Assembly: GCA_963851215.1 (NCBI GenBank)
Contig: CAWKOG010000004.1
Coordinates: forward strand, 1 to 64,000
Direction: 5' to 3'
DNA: 64,000 bases
Origin: DATKFM01 sp963851215
GTDB taxonomy: Bacteria > Pseudomonadota > Alphaproteobacteria > Dongiales > Dongiaceae
In this document: positions 28,579-39,983 of the stretch, piece after piece
Layout: every line of letters begins with the position of its first letter
Position numbering within the stretch: the first letter of the stretch is position 1
Program-made: the position numbers and the translations under genes
The notes under the pieces: model-generated
Told to the model about the DNA's origin: nothing
Seen by the model: only the letters and a program-made list of their open reading frames with translations
Databases searched by the model: none

Positions 28579-28651
28579 TTACCTTCTGCTTTGAGAGTAC
28601 CTTATGCTGTCTCCCGATTTCTTTCCGATCCGGCCAAGAAGGAGCTATGGC

Positions 28652-29898
28652 ATGTCGTGTACATTACAACTGTCCGGAACCCTACAGAGCGACCGCGTCT
28701 CGTGTCCCCACGTCGCCTGGCTGGTCATCGTCCTCGTCTGCCTGAGTGCGGCCCTTGCCGGATGCAGCTCACTCGAGCGGCCCGCCCGCCCCATGCCGGA
28801 ACTCCTGCAGCTCCGGGAGACGACTGGGACGCGGCTGGCAGAGGACACCCGCGCGCTCATAGGCCGGGCGGTCGCCCGCGAGAAGGCACAATATGACGAG
28901 TACAAGGCGGGGCGTCTGTCCGCGCCACCTGTTATCGATATCCTCATCGTCTCGGGTGGCGGCGATTGGGGTGCCTTCGGCGCGGGGTTCCTGAAAGGCT
29001 GGGGGCAAGTGCCTCCAGGGCCCATGGCGCGCCCACAGTTTGACATCGTGACCGGCGTGAGTACCGGAGCTCTCATCGCGCCTTTCGCGTTTCTCGGGAC
29101 TGATGAAACAATCGAGACGATCGTGCAGCTCTACCGCCATCCGAAACCGGACTGGGTCAAGCAGCGCGGCATGCTCTACTTCCTGCCGAACAATATCTCG
29201 TTCGCCGAAGTGCCGGGGCTCGAGCGGGAAATGCGGGAGCGGATTGACCTGCAGATGATCAAGCGGCTGGCGGAGGCAGGGCAGGATGGACGTGTGCTCG
29301 TGGTGAATACGACCAACGTCGACAACGGCGACATGCGTGCCTGGGATGTCGTTGCGGAGGCCCAGCGCAGCCTCCAAACGGGCGATGTGGATCGCGTGCA
29401 TCGCATCCTGCTGGCCTCGTCTGGTATCCCCGGCGCCTTCCCCTTCCGCGAGATTGACGGCGAGATGTACGTGGACGGTGGTGTAACGGGCAATATCCTC
29501 TATGGTGGACGGCTGGGCGAGAAAGAAACCTTTGCCGCGGTCTGGGCCACACGCTACCCAGACATCCCTATGCCTCTGACGCGCTACTGGGTCATTTTCA
29601 ACAACCAGCTCCTGCCACCTCCACAGGTGACGGCACCGAACTGGCCGGCCGTGGTGTCGCGCAGCCTTGAGATGTCGACACGGGCCTCGACGGTGACGGC
29701 ACTGCGGCACCTCTACAGCATCTCCGAGATCGCGCGGCTCAAGCACGGGGTCACAATCGAGATACGTGTGGTGGCCATTCCGGGGACTGGGTGCCCCCGG
29801 AGCCGGGTGTGTTCAAAGAGAAGACGATGAACAACCTCGCCGACCTCGGGGAGCGCATGGGGGCGGACCCGGCCAGCTGGCTGCTGGCCCCACCGTGA
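28652..29898 (+). CDS. patatin-like phospholipase lipoprotein
   Basis: The start at 28652 opens a lipoprotein signal ending LAGC. The patatin fold shows the oxyanion motif SGGGDWGAFGAGF, the nucleophile serine in TGVSTGAL and the dyad aspartate in YVDGGVTGN. It should hydrolyse acyl lipids at the membrane. The frame changes near 29,787 (GGGG where five g are expected); the true end is in another frame (DWVPPEPGVFKEKT onward) with a stop at 29898. It is divergent from the mla genes and has tandem operators upstream, which suggests joint control of phospholipid turnover and transport. Confidence 0.85.
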
Positions 29899-29926
29899 CG
29901 CCATGGCACAAGGAATTGGCGCAAGA

Positions 29927-29961
29927 TTTCTGCCGCGCTGTCTAGTACAGCACGGCGGAAA
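29927..29961 (+). terminator. hairpin terminator-like structure
   Basis: TTTCTGCCGCGCTGT and ACAGCACGGCGGAAA pair with two mismatches around a five-base loop, 29 bases after the patatin stop. It may serve both converging genes. Confidence 0.55.
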
Positions 29962-30002
29962 TCTCTATACAGTCGTCAGAGCTATATGACATGTGTAAAC
30001 AG

Positions 30003-30051
30003 TGTGTTCCCCTGCGCCAAACTGGCGCAGCAATTGCCGTGCGCAGCACTA
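30003..30051 (-). repeat. REP-like repeat, copy 4
   Basis: On the minus strand it begins at the aspartase stop codon (TAG, then TGCTGCGCACGG). The hairpin is CTGCGCC-AGTTT-GGCGCAG. The same junction with a TAG stop is seen at copy 2. Confidence 0.75.
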
Positions 30052-31911
30052 GGGCAACTGGCGTGGTGAAGTCATATTCTCCGGTTTGAGGATGTCATCC
30101 AGGGCTTCCTGGGTCAGCCAGCCTTTTTGGAGCACCAGGTTATACACGCTGCCGTTGGTTTCCAGAGCTTCTTTGGCGATAGCCGCCGATTTTTCGTAGC
30201 CGAGCACCGGGTTCAGAGCCGTGACCAGGCCGATGCTGTTTTCAACATACTGGCGGCAGCGCTCCCGGTTGGCTTGAATGCCCACAATACAGCGGCTGGT
30301 CAGAATAATGCAGGCATTTTTTAACAGCATTAAACCGTGGAGCAGGTCAAAGGCCATCACGGGCTCGGCCATGTTCAGTTCCAACTCGCTGGCTTCGGCA
30401 GCCATCGAGACAACAGCATCGTAGCCGATAAGCTGGAAACAAATCTGGTTGACCACCTCTGGGATAACCGGGTTCACTTTCCCAGGCATAATGGATGAGC
30501 CCGGCTGCATGGGCGGCAAGGTCATCTCGTAGAGCCCGCAGCGCGGCCCGGATGAGAGCCAGCGCAGATCGTTGCAAATTTTCGAAATCTGCACGGCGGC
30601 CCGCTTCATCGTCGCCGACATCTGCACAAACGCCCCCGAGTCTTGTGTCGCCTCCACCAAATCGGCCGCTTTAGACACCGGCACACCGCTCACCTGGACC
30701 AGTTTCTGGGTCACCAGGTCGGCATATCCGGGAGGGCTGTTCAGGCCCGTACCGATCGCCGTAGCCCCCATATTGATTTCATGGAGCTCCGCAACGGCGT
30801 GGTTCAGGTTGCGCATGGCGCTGCCAATCATCACTGCATAGGCGCCAAATTCCTGGCCCAGGGTCATCGGGACAGCATCCTGGTTTTCGGTACGACCCAT
30901 CTTGAGTACATCGGCAAACTCGGCGGCTTTGGTTTCCAGGGCCGTCTGGAGTTCGCGCAGCGCCGACATCGTATCTTTGAGCGACAGAATGACCGCTAAT
31001 TTGACGGCCGTCGGGTAGGCATCGTTGGTCGATTGTGAGCAGTTCACATGGTCGTTGGGGTGCAAATAGTGGTATTCACCCTTCTGGTGGCCCATCAACT
31101 CCAGGGCGCGGTTGGCAATGACTTCGTTGGCGTTCATATTCGTCGAGGTGCCGGCCCCGCCCTGGAACATATCGACCACAAACTGCTCATGCCATTGGCC
31201 GGCTAAAATCTCATCGCAGGCGGTGCAGATGGCCTGCATTTTGTCCTGATCGAGCACCCCCAACTGGCAGTTGGCCTGGGCCGCCGCCTTTTTCACAAAG
31301 GCCAGGGCGTCGACAAAGTGGGCAAAGTTTTTCAGGGGGATGCCGGAGAGAGGAAAATTTTCCAGGGCACGCAGGGTTTGCACCCCATAGTAGGCGGTGT
31401 TGGGCAGTTCGCGCTCGCCCAGCAAGTCGTGCTCGCGGCGTACACTGCCGAGCAGCTGCTCGGCTCCAGCCGTCCCGGCCAGTTGTTCAGACGCATAGCG
31501 TAAGCGCATGCTGATGCCTTCGGCGACGCGTGCCACCACCCGGTAAAACACCGCCGGGCTGGTCTGGCGGGCCTCTTCCCAGACAGCACGCGGCACTTGC
31601 CAGACCACGACTCCGTAGCGGGTAAAGGCGCCGGTGGTGTGGGGCGTGTTGTCGAGCAGCGCGCCTTCAGCCAGCATCGCCCCCGGACCAAGGCGCGCCA
31701 GCATGGTGATGGAACCATGCAGGCCACGCACGATTTCTATCTCACCGTCCTGCACGATGCCAGCCCAGTCACGGGGGGTCGACTCGTGAAACAGCCAGGC
31801 CCCGGCCTCATAGGTTTTTTGTGTACCCTGGCCAAAAATCGCCTGTAAATCTTCCTCAGCCAGCTCCATTGCCCCAGCGGCGCGGGCAATGATCGTTGCG
31901 ATACTTTCCAT
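30049..31911 (-). CDS. aspA: aspartate ammonia-lyase with cyclic-nucleotide-binding domain
   Basis: 620 residues from an ATG behind AGGAG. Residues about 15-135 resemble a CRP-type cyclic-nucleotide-binding barrel (WLFHESTPRDWAGIVQDGEI, ARLGPGAMLAEGALLDN). From about 150 on it is a full aspartase of the fumarase/aspartase superfamily: RELPNTAYYGVQTLRALENF, the TSTNMNANEVIANR loop and the signature GSSIMPGKVNPVIPE. The enzyme converts aspartate to fumarate and ammonia. The Dcu-type transporter fragment lies 22 bases upstream on the same strand, which fits uptake of aspartate or exchange with C4-dicarboxylates. The regulatory fusion is unusual; ordinary aspartases are near 470 residues. Confidence 0.85.
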   Translation of the reverse strand: MESIATIIARAAGAMELAEEDLQAIFGQGTQKTYEAGAWLFHESTPRDWAGIVQDGEIEIVRGLHGSITMLARLGPGAMLAEGALLDNTPHTTGAFTRYGVVVWQVPRAVWEEARQTSPAVFYRVVARVAEGISMRLRYASEQLAGTAGAEQLLGSVRREHDLLGERELPNTAYYGVQTLRALENFPLSGIPLKNFAHFVDALAFVKKAAAQANCQLGVLDQDKMQAICTACDEILAGQWHEQFVVDMFQGGAGTSTNMNANEVIANRALELMGHQKGEYHYLHPNDHVNCSQSTNDAYPTAVKLAVILSLKDTMSALRELQTALETKAAEFADVLKMGRTENQDAVPMTLGQEFGAYAVMIGSAMRNLNHAVAELHEINMGATAIGTGLNSPPGYADLVTQKLVQVSGVPVSKAADLVEATQDSGAFVQMSATMKRAAVQISKICNDLRWLSSGPRCGLYEMTLPPMQPGSSIMPGKVNPVIPEVVNQICFQLIGYDAVVSMAAEASELELNMAEPVMAFDLLHGLMLLKNACIILTSRCIVGIQANRERCRQYVENSIGLVTALNPVLGYEKSAAIAKEALETNGSVYNLVLQKGWLTQEALDDILKPENMTSPRQLP

Positions 31912-31933
31912 GGTCAGTCCTCTCCTGCTTGAG

Positions 31934-32158
31934 TTAAAACACGACTTTGGCAATGACTAAACCCACCACCACACCCGTTATGGTGGCGATCAGGCCCGGC
32001 AGCATAAAGGAGTGGTTCAGAATATATTTGCCAATGCCAGTGGTGCCGGAGCGATCAAAGTTGATGGCGGCAATCAGGGTGCCGTATGTCGGCAAGAAAA
32101 AGTAACCATTCACGGCCGGCCACGCGGCGGCAAGGAATGCCGTCGGAATATCGTATTT
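31934..32158 (-). pseudogene. dcuA: carboxy-terminal fragment of a Dcu-type C4-dicarboxylate transporter
   Basis: The last 74 codons read like DcuA/DcuB: WPAVNGYFFLPTYGTLIAA, then NFDRSGTTGIGKYILNHSF and a final membrane helix. Intact relatives are about 440 residues. The upstream part is replaced by rhizobial sequence, which I take to be an assembly join rather than a gene break. It sits 22 bases upstream of aspA, a known pairing (aspartate/fumarate exchange). Confidence 0.75.
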
Positions 32159-32168
32159 GAGATACGGT
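32145..32168. other. probable chimeric junction between two genomes
   Basis: On the minus strand the rhizobial protein ends around GVGRPYL and Dcu-type sequence begins around KYDIPTAF, without a stop. Base composition, repeats and error pattern all change here. Confidence 0.75.
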
Positions 32169-33332
32169 CGCCCGACCCCGAATTGCTTGCCGTTGGCATC
32201 GACCCATTTCCACAGGATTTCGGTCGAAGCCCAGCGTTGCGCGCGATTGGCGCCATTGACGCTGACGATATCGGCCGCAAGCCCGCGGCCATAGCCGCCG
32301 CGAAGACTGCCGCCGTGGAACGACCTGTTGCTCGCCGCTTTCAGGCCGCTTGCGATACCTTGACGGTAGTCGTCGCGGAAGGCGCTGGTGATGCCGGGCC
32401 GCAGTCCGGCAGCTTCCGCGGCGTACAGCATGTGAAACAGTTTCAGCTTGAAGCTGCGATCCATGCCGCCGATCACATAGTCGCTCATCGACATGCCGAC
32501 GCGTTCCGCCGCCTTGGGATCCTTCCAGGTGAAATCGTTCTCGACCAGCTTGGTGAAGCTTCGCGTGACCGTCACCATTTGCCCTTGCGCTTGACGGTCA
32601 CCTTGCCGCTTCTCGATCTCCTTGATGGTGTCTTCCTTGGGTGTCCGCTCATAGAGCGCAAACAGATACTGGTCGATGCAGGGCTCTACCACCAGGCACT
32701 CGCCGACAATCTCGACTCGATGCGGCCGGGCGGCGTCGCAGCGACCGCGGGCGGTGCATCGGCCGCGCCGGCGGGTGGCGCCGGCGCGTACGGGGCTTCG
32801 GGCGAAAGGACTTCCGCGGGATCGCCCAGCGAGGCCACGACGATGGGTTTCGGCTCCGGCGCGGCTGCTGCGGCTTCGGTGACTGCCTCCGTATAGGTGG
32901 GGGGCATTGCCACCAATTCGGCGGCCGCTGCCACTTCGAGCGTATCGGGCGCAGTGGAGCTGCGTGCAATTGCTGGCGGCGGGGCCGCCGCGGTCGATTG
33001 CGGCTCCGCCGGGATCGCTGCTGTTTCGGCTGACGGGCTTCGCCATGAATTCGGCTGGCTGCAATGCCAGCCGGCTTCAATTCAGCGGCTTCGCCACGTC
33101 GACGCTGCGGCGCGGCTGCGATTGTGTGCGGCGTGACCGCGGCGGTTACCGGCAGCGTGGCCACGTCGGCATTGGCGGCCAGGGATGGCGCAAGGCGGTC
33201 CACGACGTGCGCCGCCGCGGAGTTCTCGATGCGAGCTGAGCCGATGCTGGTAAGGCTGACGAAAGCCCAGCCTGCGATAACGACGGCTGGATAAACCGCC
33301 GCCGACATTGTTGCGGATCGCCGCGGGTTCAT
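32159..33332 (-). CDS. alphaproteobacterial conserved protein, M15-peptidase-like, truncated
   Basis: The start at 33332 (MNPRRSATMSAAVYP) gives an amino-terminal membrane anchor, then a long Ala/Pro-rich region, reached only by following two or three frame changes near 33,060, 32,930 and 32,700. The carboxy half (FTWKDPKAAERVGMSMSDYV, LRPGITSAFRDDYRQGIA, SFHGGSLRGGYGRGLAADIV) resembles D-Ala-D-Ala carboxypeptidase-like M15 domains through S-x-H...G-x-A-x-D. It is a conserved rhizobial protein by my memory. The natural end is missing at the junction near 32,160. Confidence 0.55.
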
Positions 33333-33557
33333 GATCCCTGCCTCCGAAGCCCCAAGCCTGGTTGCACAGCCAAGTATCCGACGCCGGTCGATCTTTCGGG
33401 TCAAATGTGGACGCGCAAGGGCGATACTAACAGTTTTTTAACGAGGCTGGGAACTGTTGCCGGACTGCAACGCGCAGCCCTGCCGCTTGCTTTCATTGGT
33501 CAACGTAACGACATTCGGCTCGCAATCCGGCACTGAGCCGAAGCATGGGAGGATCCA

Positions 33558-34704
33558 ATGAGCGCCGACACCAAGACCGGGCTGCAGCTTCGCTCGCTGA
33601 TCAAGAAGAGCGGCGAACTCGAAATATCGCTCGCCAGCGTGCCGACGCCCGAGCCCGGCCCGGATGAAGTCGTGGTCCGCGTCGAGGCCTCGCCGATCAA
33701 TCCGTCCGACCTCGGCCTGCTGGTCGGCGCCGCCGATATGTCGACGGCGCAAGGCGTCCGGCACCAAGGACGCGCCTGTCATCACCGCAAAAGTGCCGGA
33801 AGCGGCGATGCGGGCCATGGCGGGCACGGCTCGATGAATCGATGCCGGTCGGCAATGAGGGCGCCGGCGTCGTGGTCAAGACCGGATCGTCCGATGCCGC
33901 CAAGGCGCTGATGGGCAAGACCGTCGCGATGATCGGCGGCGCGATGTATGCGCAGTATCGCACCCTGAGGGTGGCCGAATGCCTGCCGCTGCCCGCCGGC
34001 GCCACGCCTGCCGAAGGCGCGTCCTGCTTCGTCAATCCGCTGACCGCGCTCGGCATGACCGAGACCATGCGGCGCGAGGGCCACAAGGCGCTGGTGCATA
34101 CCGCCGCCGCCTCCAACCTCGGCCAGATGCTCAACAAGATCTGCCTCAAGGACGGCATCGACCTCGTCAACATCGTGCGCAGCAAGGAGCAGGCCGACAT
34201 CCTGCGCAAGATCGGCGCCAAGCATGTGGTCGATTCCACCGCGCCGACCTTCATGGACGACCTGACCAACGCGCTGGTGGAAACCGGCGCCACGATCGCG
34301 TTCGACGCCATCGGCGGCGGCAAGCTCGCCGGGCAAATCCTGACCTGCATGGAGATCGCGATCAACAAGACCGCAAAAGCCTACAGCCGCTACGGATCGA
34401 GCGTGCACAAGCAGGTCTACATCTATGGCGGCCTCGACCTGCGCCCGACCGAGTTGAACCGGCGCGTTCGGCATGGCCTGGGGCGTCGGCGGCTGGCTGC
34501 TGTTCCCGTTCCTGATGAAGATCGGCCAGGCCGAAGGCGCCAAGCTGCGGGCGCGCGTCGTCGCCGAACTCAAGACCACCTTCGCCAGCCATTACACCCA
34601 GGTGGTGTCGCTGCAGGAGGCGCTGCAGCTCGGCCCATATCGCCGTCTACGCCAAGCGCGCCACCGGCGAAAAATATCTGATCAATCCGAACAAGGGCGG
34701 GTGA
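33558..34704 (+). CDS. zinc-binding-dehydrogenase-family oxidoreductase (MDR)
   Basis: The start follows GGGAGG. A GroES-like first half (VPTPEPGPDEVVVRVEASPI, NPSDLGLL) and a nucleotide-binding second half (ALVHTAAASNLGQMLNKIC, then IAFDAIGGGKLAGQ) mark a medium-chain dehydrogenase/reductase such as quinone oxidoreductase. Extra bases near 33,753, 33,828, 34,458 and 34,628 break the frame; corrected, it is about 380 residues ending YLINPNKGG. The substrate is unknown. It is followed by an MBL-fold gene on the same strand. Confidence 0.75.
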
Positions 34705-34813
34705 AGCGGCGCCGCTCGACAATCAGGCTTGCGTTCTCCCGGTAACGGGAGAAAATTCCCGCGACCATGCAACGCGGAAAACCGCGTAGCACAACGCCAG
34801 GGGAGAACTCGCC

Positions 34814-35816
34814 ATGATCGATGTCAGCCGTCGCCATCTGTTGTCGGGCGCCGCCGCCACCGCGGCTGCGACCGCCTTGACGCCGTTGGGATCGTTGACC
34901 GCGCAGGCCGCGGCGCCGCCTTCCGGCGCGCAGGCGCCGGGTTTCTATCGCTACAAGGTCGGTGCTTACGAATGCACCTCGATCAACGACGGCGCGCGCA
35001 CGTTCCCGATGCCCGATACGTTCGTGAAGAACGTGCCGAAGGAAGAGGCGCTGGCGGCGGCCGAGGCCGCCTACATGCCGAAGGGCATGGTGACGGTGCC
35101 GTTCAATCCGCAGCTCATCAACACCGGCAGCAAGCTGGTGCTGATCGATTGCGGCAACGGCGTCGCCAGCTCTCGAGGCAAGCAAGGGCGCGGTCGGCCG
35201 CACCCTGCAAAACCTCGCCGCCGCCGGCGTCGATCCCAAGAGCGTCGACGTCGTGCTGATGTCGCATCTGCATCCCGACCACACCAACGGCATTCGCGCG
35301 CTGGATGGCTCGATGGCGTTCCCCAATGCCGAAATCATGGTCCCGGCCAAGGACTGGGAATTCTGGATGAGCGACGAGAACGCCGCCAAGGCCGAGTCCA
35401 ACGCCATGATGAAGAACTATTTCGCCAATGTGCGGAAGATCTATGCCGGCATCGAGTCCAAGGTGACGAAGTACGACTGGGGCAAGGAAGTCGCGCCCGG
35501 CATCACCTCGATCGAGGCCGCCGGCCACACGCCGGGCCATACCGCCTTCGCGGTGGCGTCAGGCAATTCGAAGGTGCTGATCCAGTCCGACGTCACCAAC
35601 ATTCCCGAATTGTTCCTGCGCAATCCGGACTGGCACGTCGCCTTCGACGTCGATCCTCTCGCGGCGCAGGCGACGCGCCACAAATTCTACGACATGGCGG
35701 CGGCCGAAAAGGCGCTGGTGGTCGGATTCCACTTCACCTTCCCGTCGATCGGCCATGTCGAGAAGGACGGCGCAAAATACCGGCTGGTCCCGAGCGCCTG
35801 GAATCCGGTGATCTGA
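34814..35816 (+). CDS. Tat-exported MBL-fold metallo-hydrolase
   Basis: A twin-arginine signal (SRRHLLSGAAATAAATAL) is followed by a metallo-beta-lactamase fold: LIDCGNG, the zinc motif SHLHPDHTNG, AAGHTPGHTAF and the late QSDVTN and GFHFTFPSIGH. One extra t near 35,177 (before CTCGAGG) breaks the frame. Corrected length is near 333. It is probably a periplasmic hydrolase; the substrate cannot be told. Confidence 0.8.
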
Positions 35817-35996
35817 TCGCTGGTCGCAGGCTATTGAAAGGGCAGGCCGTCCCGACGGGGCGGCCTGATTCCGGTTATACTGGACGCAGTCGACTCAGGC
35901 CCGCTGAATTCTCAATTCATGCACTTGCATCTTTTTTCCGGCGATGGCTAGGCTGCGGCCGAGCCGTTCCGGCACCCCGCGTCAAAAGGAAATCCC

Positions 35997-36554
35997 ATGG
36001 CCACCCCGTACAATGTCGTCGTGATCGCCGGCAGCCTTCGCAAGGAGAGTTTTACCCTCAAGGTCGCCAACGCGCTGGCCAAACTCGCGCCCGCGACGCT
36101 CAAGCTCGATGTCGTCACCCTGCACGACATTTCGTTCTTCAATCAGGACCTCGAAGCGGCCCCGCCGGCCGACTGGCTGGCGTTCCGCGAAAAGCTGCAG
36201 AAGTCGAACGGCGTGCTGTTCGTCACGCCGGAATATAACCGGTCGATCCCCGGCGTCTTGAAGAACGCCATCGACGTCGGCTCGCGCCCCTACGGCAAGA
36301 GCTCGTTCCTCGGCAAGCCGATCGGCATCGTCGGCAATTCGCCGGGCGCGCTCGGCGGCGTCAGCGCGGCCAAACACCTGCAGAACATCATGCCGGGCAT
36401 TGCCGGCCCGATCATGGGGCAGCCGGAAATCTATCTGAACGGCGTCGGCGACGCCTTCGACGACAAGGGCGAGCTCACCAAGGAACCGGTGCAGAAGGTG
36501 CTGCAGCAATATATCGACGCCTTTGCCGCCTTCGTCGAAAAGCAGAACAAATAG
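35997..36554 (+). CDS. NADPH-dependent FMN reductase
   Basis: 185 residues, intact. The flavodoxin-like opening VVVIAGSLRKESFTLKVANA binds the FMN phosphate, and FVTPEYNRSIPGVLKNAID is the family's second signature. It reduces FMN, quinones or chromate-like compounds with NAD(P)H in the cytosol (ChrR/ArsH-like group). It is one of the few right-part genes with no frame change. Confidence 0.85.
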   Translation: MATPYNVVVIAGSLRKESFTLKVANALAKLAPATLKLDVVTLHDISFFNQDLEAAPPADWLAFREKLQKSNGVLFVTPEYNRSIPGVLKNAIDVGSRPYGKSSFLGKPIGIVGNSPGALGGVSAAKHLQNIMPGIAGPIMGQPEIYLNGVGDAFDDKGELTKEPVQKVLQQYIDAFAAFVEKQNK

Positions 36555-36626
36555 GCACGGACGAGAGCGCCGGTGGCGGCCCGGCGTCTTAGGATTCCGT
36601 TAACCGGGCCGCCGCATCGTCCGGCC

Positions 36627-36945
36627 ATGGTCTCGCGCTCCCGACTCAAATCCCTGCTCACCGGGCTTGCCCTCTACACGATGGCGGCGGCGATGGTCGG
36701 CTATTTCGGCGTCAACGCCTATACCGGCAAATACGGGCTGAACGCGCGGCAGGAACTCGACCAGGAGATCATCGCGCTGACATCGGAACTGGCGCGGCTG
36801 AAGCGCGAGCGCGCCGAAGGCGAGCAGCGGGTGTCGCTGCTGCAGGTCCGACCGGGTCGACCCCGACATGCTGGACGAGCGCGCGCGCTATCAGCTCGAC
36901 TACGCCAATCCGCGCGATCTGGTCCGGACCGTCAATCCGAAGTGA
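36627..36945 (+). CDS. ftsB: septum formation initiator (FtsB/DivIC family)
   Basis: A single membrane helix near residues 8-28 and a coiled coil (NARQELDQEIIALTSELARL) give the FtsB/DivIC form. An extra g near 36,848 changes frame; the end then reads SDRVDPDMLDERARYQLDYA, typical of rhizobial DivIC. About 105 residues. It acts in the division complex with FtsL and FtsQ. Its position just before pdhA is the usual one in Bradyrhizobium-type genomes. Confidence 0.8.
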
Positions 36946-37188
36946 TCTCGACCACCGCGGTCGAGCGCATTGGCTCGCCGAAGCGGCTGCGACTCTGATC
37001 CTGATAATCGGCGGCTCGCGCTTTCGAAGATCGTCAGCTGCAAATTTCAAAAACCAGCGAAATCGATTTCGAAAATGTCGCGTGCGTTGCACTGCGGCAT
37101 AGCGAAATTTTGCGTGCGTCACGCAATCCTTTCATGGCGGTTTGAGTTGGGATAGAGAGGGCTATTCGTTCTCTCATCCGGAATTGCC

Positions 37189-38218
37189 ATGGCCGCAGCG
37201 AAAAAAAGCGTCACGAAGGAAACGGGACAGGAAAAAGGCGAACGGCCTGACAGTCCTCCGGATTTCACCAGGGAACAGGAACTCCGCGCGCTGCGCGACA
37301 TGCTGCTGATCCGGCGCTTCGAGGAAAAGGCCGGCCAGCTCTACGGCATGGGCGCGATCGGCGGCTTCTGCCATCTCTACATCGGCCAGGAAGCCATCGT
37401 CGTCGGCATGCAGATGGCCCTGAAGAAGGGCGATCAGGTCATAACCGGCTACCGCGACCACGGCCACATGCTGGCCTGCGGCATGGAAGCCAAGGGCGTG
37501 ATGGCCGAACTGACCGGACGCCATGGCGGCTATTCCAAGGGCAAGGGCGGCTCCATGCACATGTTCAGCAAGGAGAAGAATTTCTTCGGCGGCCACGGCA
37601 TCGTCGGCGCGCAGGTGTCGCTCGGCACCGGGCTCGCCTTCGCCAACCGCTACCGCGGCAACGATTTCGTCAGCCTGGCCTATTTCGGCGACGGCGCCTC
37701 GAACCAGGGCCAGGTCTACGAGAGCTTCAACATGGCGGAGCTGTGGAAGCTGCCGGTGGTCTACATCATCGAGAACAACCGCTACGCCATGGGCACGTCG
37801 GTGACGCGCTCCTCGGCGCAAACCGATTTTTCCAAGCGCGGCATCTCCTTCAACATTCCCGGCGAGCAGGTCGACGGCATGGACGTCCGCGCGGTGAAGG
37901 CCGCCGGCGACAAGGCGGTGGCATGGTGCCGCGCCGGCAAGGGGCCGTTCATCCTGGAAATGCAGACCTACCGCTACCGCGGCCATTCGATGTCGGACCC
38001 GGCGAAATATCGCACCCGCGAGGAGGTCGACAAGGTGCGCGCACGATCAGGACCCGATCGAGCAGGTCCGCAACCGCCTGCTGGCGGCCAAGGTCAGCGA
38101 GCAGGAATTGAAGGCGATCGACGCCGAGGTGCGCGAGATCGTCAACGCAGCGGCCGACTTCGCGCAGCACGATCCCGAGCCGGATGCGTCCGAACTTTAT
38201 ACCGATGTCTATCGCTGA
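37189..38218 (+). CDS. pdhA: pyruvate dehydrogenase E1 component, alpha subunit
   Basis: Thiamine-diphosphate enzyme. The diphosphate/Mg motif is GDGASNQGQVYESFN...ENN; ITGYRDHGHML and the phosphorylation-loop-like YRYRGHSMSDPAKYR are present. An extra base near 38,046 changes frame, and the end reads HDPEPDASELYTDVYR. About 342 residues. It decarboxylates pyruvate and passes the acetyl group to E2. It heads pdhA-pdhB-DUF5076-pdhC, with lpdA after a repeat. Confidence 0.92.
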
Positions 38219-38263
38219 GCGCAGCGCGCCATTCCAGCCCGAGAGTGAATTTCTGGAGCTACC

Positions 38264-39671
<1,408 letters not shown>

Positions 39672-39674
39672 GCC

Positions 39675-39981
39675 ATGGCCGGTCCCAAGGAGCAGCCATT
39701 GCCTCCTGATGTCATGGGCCGCGATGACGCCACCGAGGTGTTGCGCGCCTTCGTCGTCGACGGCGGATTGTCGCATCGCGTTCCGCGCGCGTTCGAGGAG
39801 CCGGATATGTGGGGCCTGCTGCTGGTCGACATCGCGCGCCATGCCGCGCGCGTCTATGCGCGCGAGAGCGACTACACCGAGGACGATGCGCTGACGCGCA
39901 TCGTCGACATGTTCGAAGCCGAAATCGCGCGGCCGACCGACCTCGGGCAACACCACGCCGCGGTCGCAACAGGGTCACTGA
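39675..39981 (+). CDS. DUF5076 family protein
   Basis: About 101 residues starting four bases after pdhB. It reads PPDVMGRDDATEVLRAFVVD and MWGLLLVDIARHAARVYARE, which I recall as DUF5076, a small protein common between pdhB and pdhC in Bradyrhizobium relatives. An extra g near 39,945 hides the stop; in the right frame it ends in TGA at 39981, three bases before the pdhC start. Function unknown. Confidence 0.65.
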
Positions 39982-39983
39982 CA

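Noticed and set aside
31934..33064. A single 376-residue protein joining an M15-like domain to a transporter helix
   Set aside because: The two parts belong to different families and different base composition; the join coincides with the change of genome, so it is a chimera.
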